64,000 bases of DNA, taken from Streptomyces xinghaiensis S187. GTDB taxonomy: Bacteria; Actinomycetota; Actinomycetes; Streptomycetales; Streptomycetaceae. Each line of letters starts with the position of its first letter. Within the stretch, counting starts at the first letter, position 1. The notes beneath the pieces are model-generated. The model made no database searches and was not told where the DNA came from. It was given only the letters and a program-made list of their open reading frames with translations. Made by a program: the position numbers and the translations under genes. Of the stretch, positions 17,451 to 26,251 are shown piece after piece. Location of the stretch: the NCBI RefSeq assembly GCF_000220705.2, contig NZ_CP023202.1:4680501-4744500 (forward strand), read 5' to 3'.

Positions 17451-18090
17451 GACGACGCTCCAGGGCTCGCATGAGGAGGGAAGCCGGGTAGGCGATGAGG
17501 ATGAAGGCGATGCCGACGACCGTGATCGGCTCGGTCATGACGAAGGTCTCGGACCCGAACTGGCGGGCCTCGCCGAGCATCTCCAGCACACCGATCGTGG
17601 CGATCATCGGGGAGTCCTTCAGCATCGCGATGACGTAGTTGCCGAGTGCGGGCACGACCCGCCGGATCGCCTGCGGCAGGATCACCGCGGACCAGGTCCG
17701 CGTCCGCGGCAGGCTCAGCGCGGTGGCCGCCTCCCACTGGCCGGTGGGCACACCCTCGATACCGGCGCGGTACACCTCGGCCGTGTACGTCGAGTAGTGC
17801 AGACCGAGGCCGATGACACCGGTGGTCAGCGCGGAGAAGGTGAGACCCCACTCGGGCAGCACGTAGTAGAGGAAGAAGAGCTGCACCAGCAGCGGCGTGT
17901 TCCGGATGAACTCCGTGAACACCTGCACCGGCCAGCGCACCGCCCGCAGCGCCGAACGCTGTGCCAGGGCCCAGAAGAGGCCGAGCGCGAAGGCGATGAG
18001 CGAGCCCAGCACCAGTGCCTGGAGGGTGACGAGGAGACCCCGCCAGAAATCCGGCATGAAGTCGGCGACGGCCGACCAGTCCCACTGCAT
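17440..18090 (-). CDS. ehuD: Ectoine/hydroxyectoine ABC transporter permease EhuD
   Basis: A 216-residue inner-membrane permease of the HisMQ type. It has about five hydrophobic helices and the EAA-like loop that contacts the ATPase (GVPTGQWEAATALSLPRTRTWSAVILPQAIRRVVPALGNY). Its ATG overlaps the ehuC stop (TGATG). It pairs with EhuC to form the transport channel. Confidence 0.88.
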   Translation of the reverse strand: MQWDWSAVADFMPDFWRGLLVTLQALVLGSLIAFALGLFWALAQRSALRAVRWPVQVFTEFIRNTPLLVQLFFLYYVLPEWGLTFSALTTGVIGLGLHYSTYTAEVYRAGIEGVPTGQWEAATALSLPRTRTWSAVILPQAIRRVVPALGNYVIAMLKDSPMIATIGVLEMLGEARQFGSETFVMTEPITVVGIAFILIAYPASLLMRALERRLVR

Positions 18091-18836
18091 CAGATACCCC
18101 CAGCGCCGGCCGCGTCGGCCGAGATGTCGGTGCGCTCACGGAGATTGAGCTTGCTCAGCAACCCGCCGCCCTTCGCGGGCCGCTGCCCGATCCGGGTCTT
18201 CGCCTGCCGCTCGACCACCCGCATGCCGCGGGTCAGGACGAAGGCGAGCACGAAGTACATCACCAGGATGATCGTGTAGACGGGGGCGCTCTCCCCGGTC
18301 GCGTTGCGGATCAGCGAGGCGCCGAAGGCCATGTCGCCGACACCCATGATCGACACCAGGGCGGTGCCCTTGAGCAGCTCGATCAGCAGGTTGTTGAAGG
18401 GCGGCAGCATCTCCGGCCAGGCCTGCGGCAGGATGATCCGCCGCATCCGCTGCATCGGCGTGAAGCTGAGCGCGATGCCCGCCTCCCGCTGCGCCGGCGA
18501 CACCGCCTGCACGGCGCCGCGCACGACCTCCGAGCCGTACGCGCCGTAGGACAGGCCCAGCGCCAGCGTGGCCGCCCACAGCGGCAGCAGCTGCCAGCCG
18601 AAGGCGACCGGCAGGACGAAGAACAGCCAGAACATCAGTACCAGGGCAGAGGTGCCCCGGAAGACCTCCATGTAGAGGCCGGAGAGGAAGCGGACGATCC
18701 ACAGCCGGTGGGTCCGGGCGATGCCGACCGTGAAGGCGACGACGGCGCCGAGGGCCGCGCTGTAGACCGTCAGCTGGACGGTGACCCAGAGGCCTTCGAG
18801 GAGGAGTTGCCACAAACCCCAGGTGATCTCACTCAT
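18090..18836 (-). CDS. ehuC: Ectoine/hydroxyectoine ABC transporter permease EhuC
   Basis: A 248-residue HisMQ-type permease with several transmembrane helices and the conserved EAA loop (AVSPAQREAGIALSFTPMQRMRRIILPQAWPEMLPPFNN). I chose ATG at 18836 because AGAGGAGAAG lies at proper spacing and the ATG overlaps the ehuB stop (ATGA). A GTG nine bases upstream is too near that site. The C-terminal tail is long and basic. Confidence 0.88.
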   Translation of the reverse strand: MSEITWGLWQLLLEGLWVTVQLTVYSAALGAVVAFTVGIARTHRLWIVRFLSGLYMEVFRGTSALVLMFWLFFVLPVAFGWQLLPLWAATLALGLSYGAYGSEVVRGAVQAVSPAQREAGIALSFTPMQRMRRIILPQAWPEMLPPFNNLLIELLKGTALVSIMGVGDMAFGASLIRNATGESAPVYTIILVMYFVLAFVLTRGMRVVERQAKTRIGQRPAKGGGLLSKLNLRERTDISADAAGAGGI

Positions 18837-19732
18837 GGTGTGCACTTCTCCTCTGCGGTCAGATCCGTCATCTGCTCCTCCGAGAAGCCGAAGGGCCGCA
18901 TGATCCGCAGAAGTTCACCGCTGTCCTTCATCTTGTGGAGCTCGCGGTTGAAGGCGTCCCGGAGATTCGTTTCGGCTTTGCGGAAAGCGAAGGCCCCGGC
19001 GTCGACGACGGGCTCGCCGTCCACGATGGGCTGGATCTCCTCGGTCGCCTCCACGCGCTTCGACTTGGTCTCCTTGATGACGTTCCGCACGGTCACGGCC
19101 GTGCCCGCGAAGACGTCGGCCCGCCCCTGCTCGACCGCCAGGAGTCCGGCCAGCTGGTCCGGCAGGGTCATGATGTTCTTGACCCCGGCGTCCTCGGCGT
19201 AGCCGATCTCGGCATAGCCGACACCCGTGGCGAGGGTCGCGCCGGCCTCGGCGACGTCCTTGTAGTCGTTGAGGTTCTTGGGATTGCCCTTGCGGACGAT
19301 GAAGGCGTCGAGCATCTGGTACTCGGGGTCCGCGAAGAGCACCTGCTGGCAGCGTTCGGGATTGATGTACATCCCGGCGGCGACCACATCGAACTGCTGT
19401 GAGTTCAGACCGGAGATCAGCGAACCGAACTCCGTCGGGAACGGCTGGACCCTCGGCACCCCGAGCCGTTCGAAGATGCGGGCGGCCACCTCCGGCGCGT
19501 AGCCGGTCATCTCGCCGTCCTTGCCGATGTAGCTGTACGGCTGCTCGCCGGCCAGCCCCAGTTTCACGACACCCTGCGCCCGCAGGCGCTCCAGAAGATC
19601 TCCCCCGTCCTTGACGTCTGCGGTGGAGACCCGGCTGCAACCGACCGCCCCCAACGCGCTCAAAGCCGCCGCCCCTGCGAGCAGGGAGCGGCGGCCGATC
19701 CGGTACGTATCGTTCCCGCGTGGTCGAGCCAT
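18833..19732 (-). CDS. ehuB: Ectoine/hydroxyectoine-binding lipoprotein EhuB
   Basis: A 299-residue extracellular substrate-binding protein, first gene of ehuB-ehuC-ehuD-ehuA. The N-terminus IGRRSLLAGAAALSALGAVGC is a twin-arginine plus lipobox signal, so it is probably Tat-exported and lipid-anchored at Cys. The periplasmic-binding type II fold follows, with GEMTGYAPEVAARIFERLG, the EhuB-like VGYAEIGYAEDAGVK, and LPDQLAGLLAVEQGRADVFAG. It captures ectoine or hydroxyectoine, compatible solutes. A longer start at 19765 is possible. Confidence 0.87.
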   Translation of the reverse strand: MARPRGNDTYRIGRRSLLAGAAALSALGAVGCSRVSTADVKDGGDLLERLRAQGVVKLGLAGEQPYSYIGKDGEMTGYAPEVAARIFERLGVPRVQPFPTEFGSLISGLNSQQFDVVAAGMYINPERCQQVLFADPEYQMLDAFIVRKGNPKNLNDYKDVAEAGATLATGVGYAEIGYAEDAGVKNIMTLPDQLAGLLAVEQGRADVFAGTAVTVRNVIKETKSKRVEATEEIQPIVDGEPVVDAGAFAFRKAETNLRDAFNRELHKMKDSGELLRIMRPFGFSEEQMTDLTAEEKCTP

Positions 19733-19898
19733 GGGCGGCTCGCTACCCGAAGAGCAAGAATTCATGCCGCTCTTTTCCAGCCTTAACCGAGCTGAGACCG
19801 CCGCCGGTTCTGTTGTCATTGATCCACTTGCGCCACCATAAGAGCCCCGCGTCCGCACCGGCCGGGACCCGTCCGGGACGACTGACAGGAGCATCCGA

Positions 19899-20423
19899 AT
19901 GACCGACTCCGCACCGCGTGACCGCTCCGCCCGGCACATCGAGGTGTCCCTGGCCAAACGCGGTGTGACCTGCACCGCGCGCCTCCTCGACGACCGCGCC
20001 CCGATCACCTGCGAAGCCGTCTGGAACGCGCTGCCGCTCGGCGGCGACGTCTACCACGCCAAGTACGCGCGCAACGAGATCTACACCCTGCTCCCCCCGT
20101 TCGCCCCCGCCGAGCCCCCGCTGGAGAACCCGACGATCACCCCGATCCCCGGCGACCTCTGCTACTTCACCTTCACCGACACCCAGCTCTCCACCAAGTC
20201 CTACGGCTACGAGGAGAATGCCGGACACCGGGGCCGGCGGCAGGTCATCGACCTCGCCCTGTTCTACGAGCGGAACAACCTGCTGATCAACGGGGACGCC
20301 GGCTGGGTCCCCGGCATCGTCTGGGGCGCGGTCGTCGACGGCCTCGACCGCATGGCCGAGGCCTGCCAGGACCTGTGGCGGGCCGGGGCGCTGGGCGAGA
20401 GCCTCACCTTCCGGCGGGTCTGA
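19899..20423 (+). CDS. DUF3830 family protein (cyclophilin-like fold)
   Basis: A 174-residue cytoplasmic protein of the DUF3830 family, predicted to have a cyclophilin-like beta barrel: VTCTARLLDDRAPITCEAVWNALP, HAKYARNEIYTLLPPF, PGDLCYFTFTDT, then NLLINGDAGWVPGIVWG. It diverges from ehuB across a 166-bp shared promoter region, and such proteins occur beside amidase and Asp/Glu-racemase-like genes in solute-catabolism loci. Its reaction is unknown. Confidence 0.85.
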   Translation: MTDSAPRDRSARHIEVSLAKRGVTCTARLLDDRAPITCEAVWNALPLGGDVYHAKYARNEIYTLLPPFAPAEPPLENPTITPIPGDLCYFTFTDTQLSTKSYGYEENAGHRGRRQVIDLALFYERNNLLINGDAGWVPGIVWGAVVDGLDRMAEACQDLWRAGALGESLTFRRV

Positions 20424-20502
20424 CCGCAGGGCCCCCCGGCCCGGGCCCGGCGCCGTCCCACGGGGGCGCGCCGGGCCCGGGCCGCACCGGTGCAGGCCCC
20501 GG

Positions 20503-21927
20503 TCAGCCCGCGGCGGGCGGCGGCACCTCGTCCGCGACGCCCGCCTCGTACAGCGCGTGCGCCGCGCGCAGCACCAGACCGTCCGTGTGCCGGGGCCCCA
20601 CCAGCTGCACCCCGATCGGCAGCCCGTCGCCGTCCAGCCCGCAGGGCACGGTCGCGGCGGGCTGCTGCGTGAGGTTGAACGGATAGCTGAACGGCGTCCA
20701 GCCCGTCCACCGCGCGTGCCCGGAGCCCTTGGGCACCTCGGCGCCCGCCTCGAACGCGGTGCCCGGCATCGTCGGCGTCACCAGCAGGTCGTACGTCTCG
20801 TGGAAGCGGCCCATCTCCCGGCCCAGCGCCATCCGGACGTCCACCGCCGTCAGATAGTCCAGCGCGGTGTACGCCGCGCCCTGCTCCGCCACCTCGCGCA
20901 GCGCCGGCTCCAGCAGTTCCAGCCGCTCCGGGCCGAGCGGCTGCACCACCCGCGCCACCCCGCTGAACCACAGGGTGTGGAACGCCTCCACCGGGTCCTC
21001 CGCGAGCGGCGGTTCGGCCTCCTCCACCTGGGCCCCCAGCGAGGACAGCAGATCCACCGCCCGGCGTACCGCGGCCGCCACCCGCGGCTCGACGGCCACC
21101 CGCCCGCCGAACGAGGCGCTGTACGCCACCCGCAGCCCCGCCACCGCCTCCGTTCCGCGGTACAGACCCGCCGCGAAGTCGGCCGGCACCCGGTCGGACT
21201 GCGACCAGTCCCGCCAGTCCGGGCCCGTGATCACGTCCATCATCAGCGCCGCGTCCCGGGCGTCCCGGGTCATCGGGCCCACATGGGCCAGCGTCCCGAA
21301 CGGGCTCGCCGGGTAGAGCGGCACCCGGCCGTACGTCGGCTTCAGCGCGAAGATCCCGCAGAAGGAGCCGGGGATGCGGACCGAGCCGCCGCCGTCCGTG
21401 CCCAGGCTCAGCGGCCCCGCGCCCACCGCGACCGCCGCCGCGCTCCCGCCGCTCGACCCGCCCGCCGTGCGGCGCGGATCGTACGGATTGACGGTCACCC
21501 CGTGCCGCGGGCTGTCGGTGACCCCCTTCCAGCCGAACTCGGGGGTCGTCGTCTTGCCGGTGAACACCGCGCCGTGCTCCCGCAGCCGGGCCACCGCCGG
21601 GGCGTCCTCCTGCCAGGCGGCCGGATCACCGGCGTCCACGGTGTGCGAACCCCGCAGGGTGGGCCCGCCGCGCAGCAGCAGCAGATCCTTCACGGACACC
21701 GGCACGCCGTCGACCAGCCCGGCCGGCTCGCCGCGCAGCCAGCGCCGCTCGGACTCGGCGGCCTGCGCGAGGGCGCTCTCGGCGTCCACCCGCACATGGG
21801 CGCCCACCACCGGCTCGGTCCGCTCGATCCGCTCCAGGACGGCGCGGGCCACCTCGACGGGGGAGAAGGCGCGGGTGGCGTAGCCCGCGAGCAGGCGGGT
21901 GGCCGTGAGGTCGCAGAGCTCGGTCAT
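20503..21927 (-). CDS. Amidase-signature family hydrolase
   Basis: A 474-residue amidase. The Ser-cisSer-Lys triad is visible: Lys in VPVSVKDLL and the serines in AGGSSGGSAAAVA and GTDGGGSVRIPGSFC. The C-terminal block QQPAATVPCGLDGDGLPIGVQLVG is characteristic. It hydrolyses an amide bond; in this context the substrate may be an intermediate of ectoine or related solute degradation, which is inferred only. ATG at 21927 follows GGAGG by six bases. Confidence 0.9.
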   Translation of the reverse strand: MTELCDLTATRLLAGYATRAFSPVEVARAVLERIERTEPVVGAHVRVDAESALAQAAESERRWLRGEPAGLVDGVPVSVKDLLLLRGGPTLRGSHTVDAGDPAAWQEDAPAVARLREHGAVFTGKTTTPEFGWKGVTDSPRHGVTVNPYDPRRTAGGSSGGSAAAVAVGAGPLSLGTDGGGSVRIPGSFCGIFALKPTYGRVPLYPASPFGTLAHVGPMTRDARDAALMMDVITGPDWRDWSQSDRVPADFAAGLYRGTEAVAGLRVAYSASFGGRVAVEPRVAAAVRRAVDLLSSLGAQVEEAEPPLAEDPVEAFHTLWFSGVARVVQPLGPERLELLEPALREVAEQGAAYTALDYLTAVDVRMALGREMGRFHETYDLLVTPTMPGTAFEAGAEVPKGSGHARWTGWTPFSYPFNLTQQPAATVPCGLDGDGLPIGVQLVGPRHTDGLVLRAAHALYEAGVADEVPPPAAG

Positions 21928-22123
21928 CGGGGCCTCCAGGGGATGCGGCGGGGGAGCTGCGGGTGGCGGGTGGGTGCGGGGGGTGGCTGCGCGGGTGCGG
22001 GGCGGACGCCCGGGGTGCCCGCGGTGCCGCGCCCGGGGCCGGGCGTGGTGGCGGGCCGGGCCGGGAGCCGCCGGGAGCGCCGGACGTGTCCGGGCCGCTC
22101 GGGGCACCGGTGCCCACCGGTGC

Positions 22124-23092
22124 TCAGGGCACCGGCACGTAACCGAGCCGTTTGTCGACCACGTTGACCAGGGGCTCTCCCGCCACCCAGCGGTCGAAGT
22201 TGTCCATGAACTGCTCGGCCAGGGCGTCGCGCCAGCCCACCGTGTCCCCGCTCATGTGCGGGGAGACCAGCAGCCCCGGGGCGTCCCACAGCGGGCTGTC
22301 CGGCGGGAGCGGCTCCTCCTCGAAGACGTCCAGCGCGGCGCCCGCGAGCGAACCCTTGACCAGGGCCTCGGTCAGATCGCGTTCCACCACCAGCTGCCCC
22401 CGCCCGACATTGATGAACCGGGCTGTCGGGCGCATGAGCGAAAAAGCTTGCGCGTCGAACATTCCGTGGGTGTCCTCCGTCAGCGGAGCCGCGGCAATCA
22501 CCCAGTCGGCGGAAGGCAGAAGATCTTTCAGAGCCGCGTTGCCGTACACGCGATGGAATTCCGCATCGTTTTCCCGCGCGGTGCGCCCGACGAGTTCCAC
22601 GACGACACCCAGTGCCGCGAGTGTACGGCCGATCGCCCGGCCGATCGGGCCGGAGCCGGCCACCACCGCGCGGCTGCCCGCCAGCCGCATCGTTTCCCGG
22701 TGCCGCCATTGCCGCCGTTGCTGGAGTTCCCAACTGCCCGGCAAATCCTTGGCCAAGGCGATCACGAGCCCGGCGACGTACTCCGCGATGGGCTGCTCGA
22801 AGATCCCCCGGGCGTTGGTCACCACCGCGTCCGAGTCCGTCAGCTCCGGGAAGAGCAGCCGGTCGACCCCCGCGCTGGCGGTGTGCACCCAGCGCGGCCG
22901 GCGCCCCTCGCCGGGCCAGGCGCCGCGGAGCACATCGGTGGTGAAGTCCCACACCAGCAGGGCGTCGGCGGAGGGCAGCAGCGCCGCCAGCGACTCCGCG
23001 TCGCGGGCGTGCACGACTCGGGCCCGGCCGGAGAGCCGGTCGAGCCGGGGGGCGGGCTCGCCGCCGAGGACGAGCAGGGTGCTGTCGGTCAT
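22124..23092 (-). CDS. D-2-hydroxyacid dehydrogenase (NAD-dependent)
   Basis: A 322-residue D-isomer-specific 2-hydroxyacid dehydrogenase. The dinucleotide motif is VVAGSGPIGRAIGRTL, with the catalytic Arg in INVGRGQLV, Glu in DVFEEEPLP and His in SPHMSGDT. It oxidises a D-2-hydroxyacid or reduces a 2-oxoacid. It lies between the amidase and two Asp/Glu-racemase-like genes. Codons such as AAA and GAA are a little more frequent around 22430-22580 than in neighbouring genes, but the frame is intact. Confidence 0.88.
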   Translation of the reverse strand: MTDSTLLVLGGEPAPRLDRLSGRARVVHARDAESLAALLPSADALLVWDFTTDVLRGAWPGEGRRPRWVHTASAGVDRLLFPELTDSDAVVTNARGIFEQPIAEYVAGLVIALAKDLPGSWELQQRRQWRHRETMRLAGSRAVVAGSGPIGRAIGRTLAALGVVVELVGRTARENDAEFHRVYGNAALKDLLPSADWVIAAAPLTEDTHGMFDAQAFSLMRPTARFINVGRGQLVVERDLTEALVKGSLAGAALDVFEEEPLPPDSPLWDAPGLLVSPHMSGDTVGWRDALAEQFMDNFDRWVAGEPLVNVVDKRLGYVPVP

Positions 23093-23336
23093 GGGTGGGA
23101 AACCATTTCGAAACGTCTCTCCGCTTCGCTGGAGAGGAGCCGGGAAAAACGGCGGGAGAACTGGGATTGACCACGCTAGGGACCGGAAACTACCTTCGTC
23201 AATACGGGTAATGCCGACCCGGCTTACGACGTGTCGGCTTCTGTCCCGGCGCCCCGGCGTGCACGGCTTTCGCTTCTGTGGTACCGCCCTCTTTCCTCGG
23301 CTTCGGCCTGCCCTCCGTTCGTATTGGGGCTTCGGA

Positions 23337-24359
23337 ATGGACATCTCTTTTCTGGGTGGCCCTCGCCCGCAACGTGGCGTGGGTGTCGTGGCACCGTTCG
23401 ATTTCGCGCTGGACCGGGAGCTGTGGCGCTGGGCTCCCGACCAGGTCTCGCTGCATCTGACCCGTACGCCGTTCGTGCCCGTCGAGGTCAGTCTCGACCT
23501 GGCCCGGCTGGTCAGTGAGCACGAGACCCTCCGGGAGGCCACGCACACGCTGCGCGCGGTCAGCCCCGAGGTCGTGGCCTACGCCTGCACCTCCGGCAGC
23601 TTCGTCGGCGGCCTCGCCGGTGAGCGCGCCATGTGCGCGGCGATGGCCCAGGCGGGTGAGATCCCGGCGCTGACCACCTCCGGTGCCCTGCTGGAGGCGC
23701 TGGCGGAGATCGGGGCCCGGCGCATCGCCCTGGTCACGCCGTACACCGCCTCCGTCACCCAGTCCCTGGAGGAGTATCTGGCGGAGGGCGGGGTCACCGT
23801 CACCGACCGCGAGTTCCTCGGCCTGACCTGCCACATCTGGAAGGTCTCCTACCGGTCGGTGGTGGAGATGGCCCGGCGGGCGGTCACCCACGGCGCGGAC
23901 GCGCTCTTCATCAGCTGTACGAATCTGCCGACGTACGACGCCATCCCGCAGCTGGAGGCGGAGCTGCGGATGCCGGTGCTGTCGGCCAATCAGGTGACGA
24001 TGTGGTCGGCGCTGCGGCGGATCGGGGAGCGGGCGGTGGGGCCCTACCAGGCGCTGCTCGACCCGGTGGCCAGACGCGGTCCGGCGTCGATGACGGCCTC
24101 GCCCCCCGCATCCCCGGCGCCGCCCCCGCAGGCGGTGCCCCCGGCACCGTCCGGCGTGCTGCCGGAGAGCCCGGCGGCTGCGGAGGTGCTCGGCGGCCCG
24201 GGCGGGCTCGGCCCCGTGGTGCCGTTCGGGGACGGGCGCGGGGAGCCGGAGGCGGCGTTCGCCGGGGCGGCGGGCGGCGCGGGGGCGGAGAGCGAGGCGG
24301 CGGACGCCCTGGACGCGCCGCTGTACCCGGACGATCCGGCCGGCCCGGCACCGCTCTGA
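23337..24359 (+). CDS. Maleate isomerase / Asp-Glu racemase superfamily protein, first copy (EutA-like)
   Basis: A 340-residue protein. The conserved domain (about residues 1-240) has the paired cysteines of this superfamily, in AYACTSGSFVGG and FISCTNLPTYD, with SANQVTMWSALR near its end. Members isomerise or decarboxylate small diacids; EutA of ectoine-degradation loci belongs here, which fits the importer nearby. The last about 100 residues are Pro/Ala/Gly-rich and likely disordered. Confidence 0.85.
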   Translation: MDISFLGGPRPQRGVGVVAPFDFALDRELWRWAPDQVSLHLTRTPFVPVEVSLDLARLVSEHETLREATHTLRAVSPEVVAYACTSGSFVGGLAGERAMCAAMAQAGEIPALTTSGALLEALAEIGARRIALVTPYTASVTQSLEEYLAEGGVTVTDREFLGLTCHIWKVSYRSVVEMARRAVTHGADALFISCTNLPTYDAIPQLEAELRMPVLSANQVTMWSALRRIGERAVGPYQALLDPVARRGPASMTASPPASPAPPPQAVPPAPSGVLPESPAAAEVLGGPGGLGPVVPFGDGRGEPEAAFAGAAGGAGAESEAADALDAPLYPDDPAGPAPL

Positions 24360-24480
24360 ACCCGTACGGCGCGTACGGCCGGCAGGCCGGCAGGCCGAGC
24401 GGAAGGGAGGGGCGGGGAGGGGGACGGGGGAACGGGGGCGACAGGCACGGCGAGACCCAACAGGCAGGAGAGCGAGACGC

Positions 24481-25515
24481 ATGGCAGAGCTGACGACCCC
24501 CGGCACCCCTTCCGGCACGACGACCGGTACGACGGGCGCCGCGACCGGCACCACGCCCCGCACGACGGGTGCCGCGACCGGCACGACGGCCGGCCCGGTG
24601 ACGGGAGCGGCGCCGGCAACGGCCGCGGTCAGGGCGGCGGAGGCCGGGACGGAGACGGCGGGCGGCCCCGGCGCGGCAGCCGTCGGCTTCCTGTACCCGG
24701 GGTACTCCGCCGAGGACGACTACCCGCGGCTGGAGGCCATGCTGGCCGGGGCGGGCCCGGGGGACGGCGGCGACATGGAGCCGGGGAGCGCGGCCACCGG
24801 CGGTTCCGGCGCCGGGGACGGGGCGCTCGGTCTGGCCGGCGCCGTCACCGGCGCCTCCCCCGCCGTCCGGCTGCCGCTCGTCCACACCGACATCGGCGAG
24901 GACGCCCACCGCGTCGACGCCCTGCTGGAGATGGGGTCGGCCGCCCGCCTGGCGGCCCGGGTCGACGAGCTCCGGGCGCGGGGCGCGCAGGCCGTCGTCT
25001 GGGCCTGCACCAGCGCCAGCTTCGTCTTCGGCCGCGAAGGCGCACAGGAACAGGTGCGCGAACTGGCGCAGGTGGCCGGGCTTCCGGCCTCCAGCACCTC
25101 CTTCGCCTTCGCCCACGCCATCGGAGACCTGGGCGTCGAACAGGTGGCCGTCGCCGCCACCTATCCGGAGGACGTCGCCGAGCTGTTCACCGCCTTTCTG
25201 AAGTCCTTCGGCACGGAGGTCGTGGCGATGCGCGGCAGCGGCATCATCACGGCCGCCGAGGTCGGCACCTGGGGCTGGGAGGAGGTACGGGCCCTCGCCC
25301 GCGCGGGCGACCACCCCGAGGCGCAGGCCGTGCTGCTGCCGGACACCGCGCTGCACACCGCCGCGTACATCGCCCGGCTGGAGGCGGAGCTTGGCAAGCC
25401 GGTGCTCACCGCGAACCAGGTGACCGTCCGCGAAGGGCTGCGGCTGCTCGCACACCCGGTGCCGCACCGGCCGCGGCTCGGAGCGCTCTTCTCCGCGGCC
25501 GCGGCCGCGGCCTGA
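24481..25515 (+). CDS. Maleate isomerase / Asp-Glu racemase superfamily protein, second copy
   Basis: A 344-residue paralogue-like partner of the preceding gene. One cysteine motif is clear (VVWACTSASFVFG). The second conserved position reads VLLPDTALHT instead of a CTN motif, so the usual two-cysteine mechanism is broken and function may differ. The N-terminus has about 50 Thr/Gly/Ala-rich residues, and an internal Gly-rich insertion (PGDGGDMEPGSAATGGSGAGDG) interrupts the domain. The tail is poly-Ala. It probably forms an operon or a heteromer with its neighbour (gap 121 bp). Confidence 0.8.
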   Translation: MAELTTPGTPSGTTTGTTGAATGTTPRTTGAATGTTAGPVTGAAPATAAVRAAEAGTETAGGPGAAAVGFLYPGYSAEDDYPRLEAMLAGAGPGDGGDMEPGSAATGGSGAGDGALGLAGAVTGASPAVRLPLVHTDIGEDAHRVDALLEMGSAARLAARVDELRARGAQAVVWACTSASFVFGREGAQEQVRELAQVAGLPASSTSFAFAHAIGDLGVEQVAVAATYPEDVAELFTAFLKSFGTEVVAMRGSGIITAAEVGTWGWEEVRALARAGDHPEAQAVLLPDTALHTAAYIARLEAELGKPVLTANQVTVREGLRLLAHPVPHRPRLGALFSAAAAAA

Positions 25516-25540
25516 CGGGGAGGAGAAAGAGGAGGACCGC

Positions 25541-25581
25541 GGACACGGCCCTCCGGAGCGGTGCTCCGGAGGGCCGTGTCC
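25541..25581. terminator. Strong bidirectional terminator
   Basis: A perfect 19-bp inverted repeat (GGACACGGCCCTCCGGAGC and its complement) with a three-base loop. It lies 25 bp after the racemase-like gene and before the convergent hypothetical gene, so it probably stops transcription from both sides. Confidence 0.85.
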
Positions 25582-25634
25582 GCGCGGCCGGGCGCGGTGC
25601 GGAGTCGTGGAGGAGGGCCCCGCGCACCGGCCCG

Positions 25635-26249
25635 CTACGTCCCCGTGCCGCCCCCGGCCCGGGTCCCGGGCCGGCTTCCCGGCGCGGGGAGGACGGGACG
25701 CGTTCCGCCGCCCTGCGGGCACACCCAGGAGGCGGTCCCGTCGACGACCTCGGCGACCGGGGGGTGGCCGTGCCCGCGGACCGGGCACGGGGGAACCGGC
25801 GCGCCGCCGGCCGCCTCCAGGACGGCCTCCTGCAACTGCCCGGCGAGGAGAGCCACCGCCTCGGCCTCGCTCAGCCCGTCGCCGAGGAGCACCTCCACGG
25901 CGGAGCCGTCGCGGAAGGCCAGCGTGACGGCCACGGGGGAGGCCCGGTGCTCTCCGCCACCCGGCGCGGCGTTCTCCCCGGCGCCCGCTCCGGTGCCGTG
26001 GGCACGCCCGTCGCCCGCCGGGCCCCCGTCGTTCGACCTGCCCTCGTCGTCCGTCCGGCCCCCGTCATCCGTCCGGCTCTCGTCCGAGCGCACCCGCAGC
26101 CGGGAGGTGAAGGCCGCCGGGCCGGGCTCCGGTGCCGCGGGCCCGTCCGGTGCCCCGCCCGTCACCTCCAGGGTGTGACCGGCGGGGTCCCCGAGCTGGC
26201 GCAGGATCGCCTCCGCCCAGCTCCGTACGGCGGTGGTGCCGGGGCCCAT
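25635..26249 (-). CDS. Hypothetical protein with central acidic/Gly-rich linker
   Basis: A 204-residue protein that I do not recognise. The N-terminal segment (AVRSWAEAILRQLGDPAGHTLEVTG) and the later one (VAVTLAFRDGSAVEVLLGDGLSEAEAVALLAGQLQEAVLEA) look folded. Between them is a repetitive linker (DESRTDDGGRTDDEGRSNDGG). A Cys-x-x-x-x-x-x-His region (PPCPVRGHGHPP) could bind metal. It follows the secreted protein gene by two bases and is therefore probably co-transcribed. Confidence 0.65.
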   Translation of the reverse strand: MGPGTTAVRSWAEAILRQLGDPAGHTLEVTGGAPDGPAAPEPGPAAFTSRLRVRSDESRTDDGGRTDDEGRSNDGGPAGDGRAHGTGAGAGENAAPGGGEHRASPVAVTLAFRDGSAVEVLLGDGLSEAEAVALLAGQLQEAVLEAAGGAPVPPCPVRGHGHPPVAEVVDGTASWVCPQGGGTRPVLPAPGSRPGTRAGGGTGT

Positions 26250-26251
26250 CG

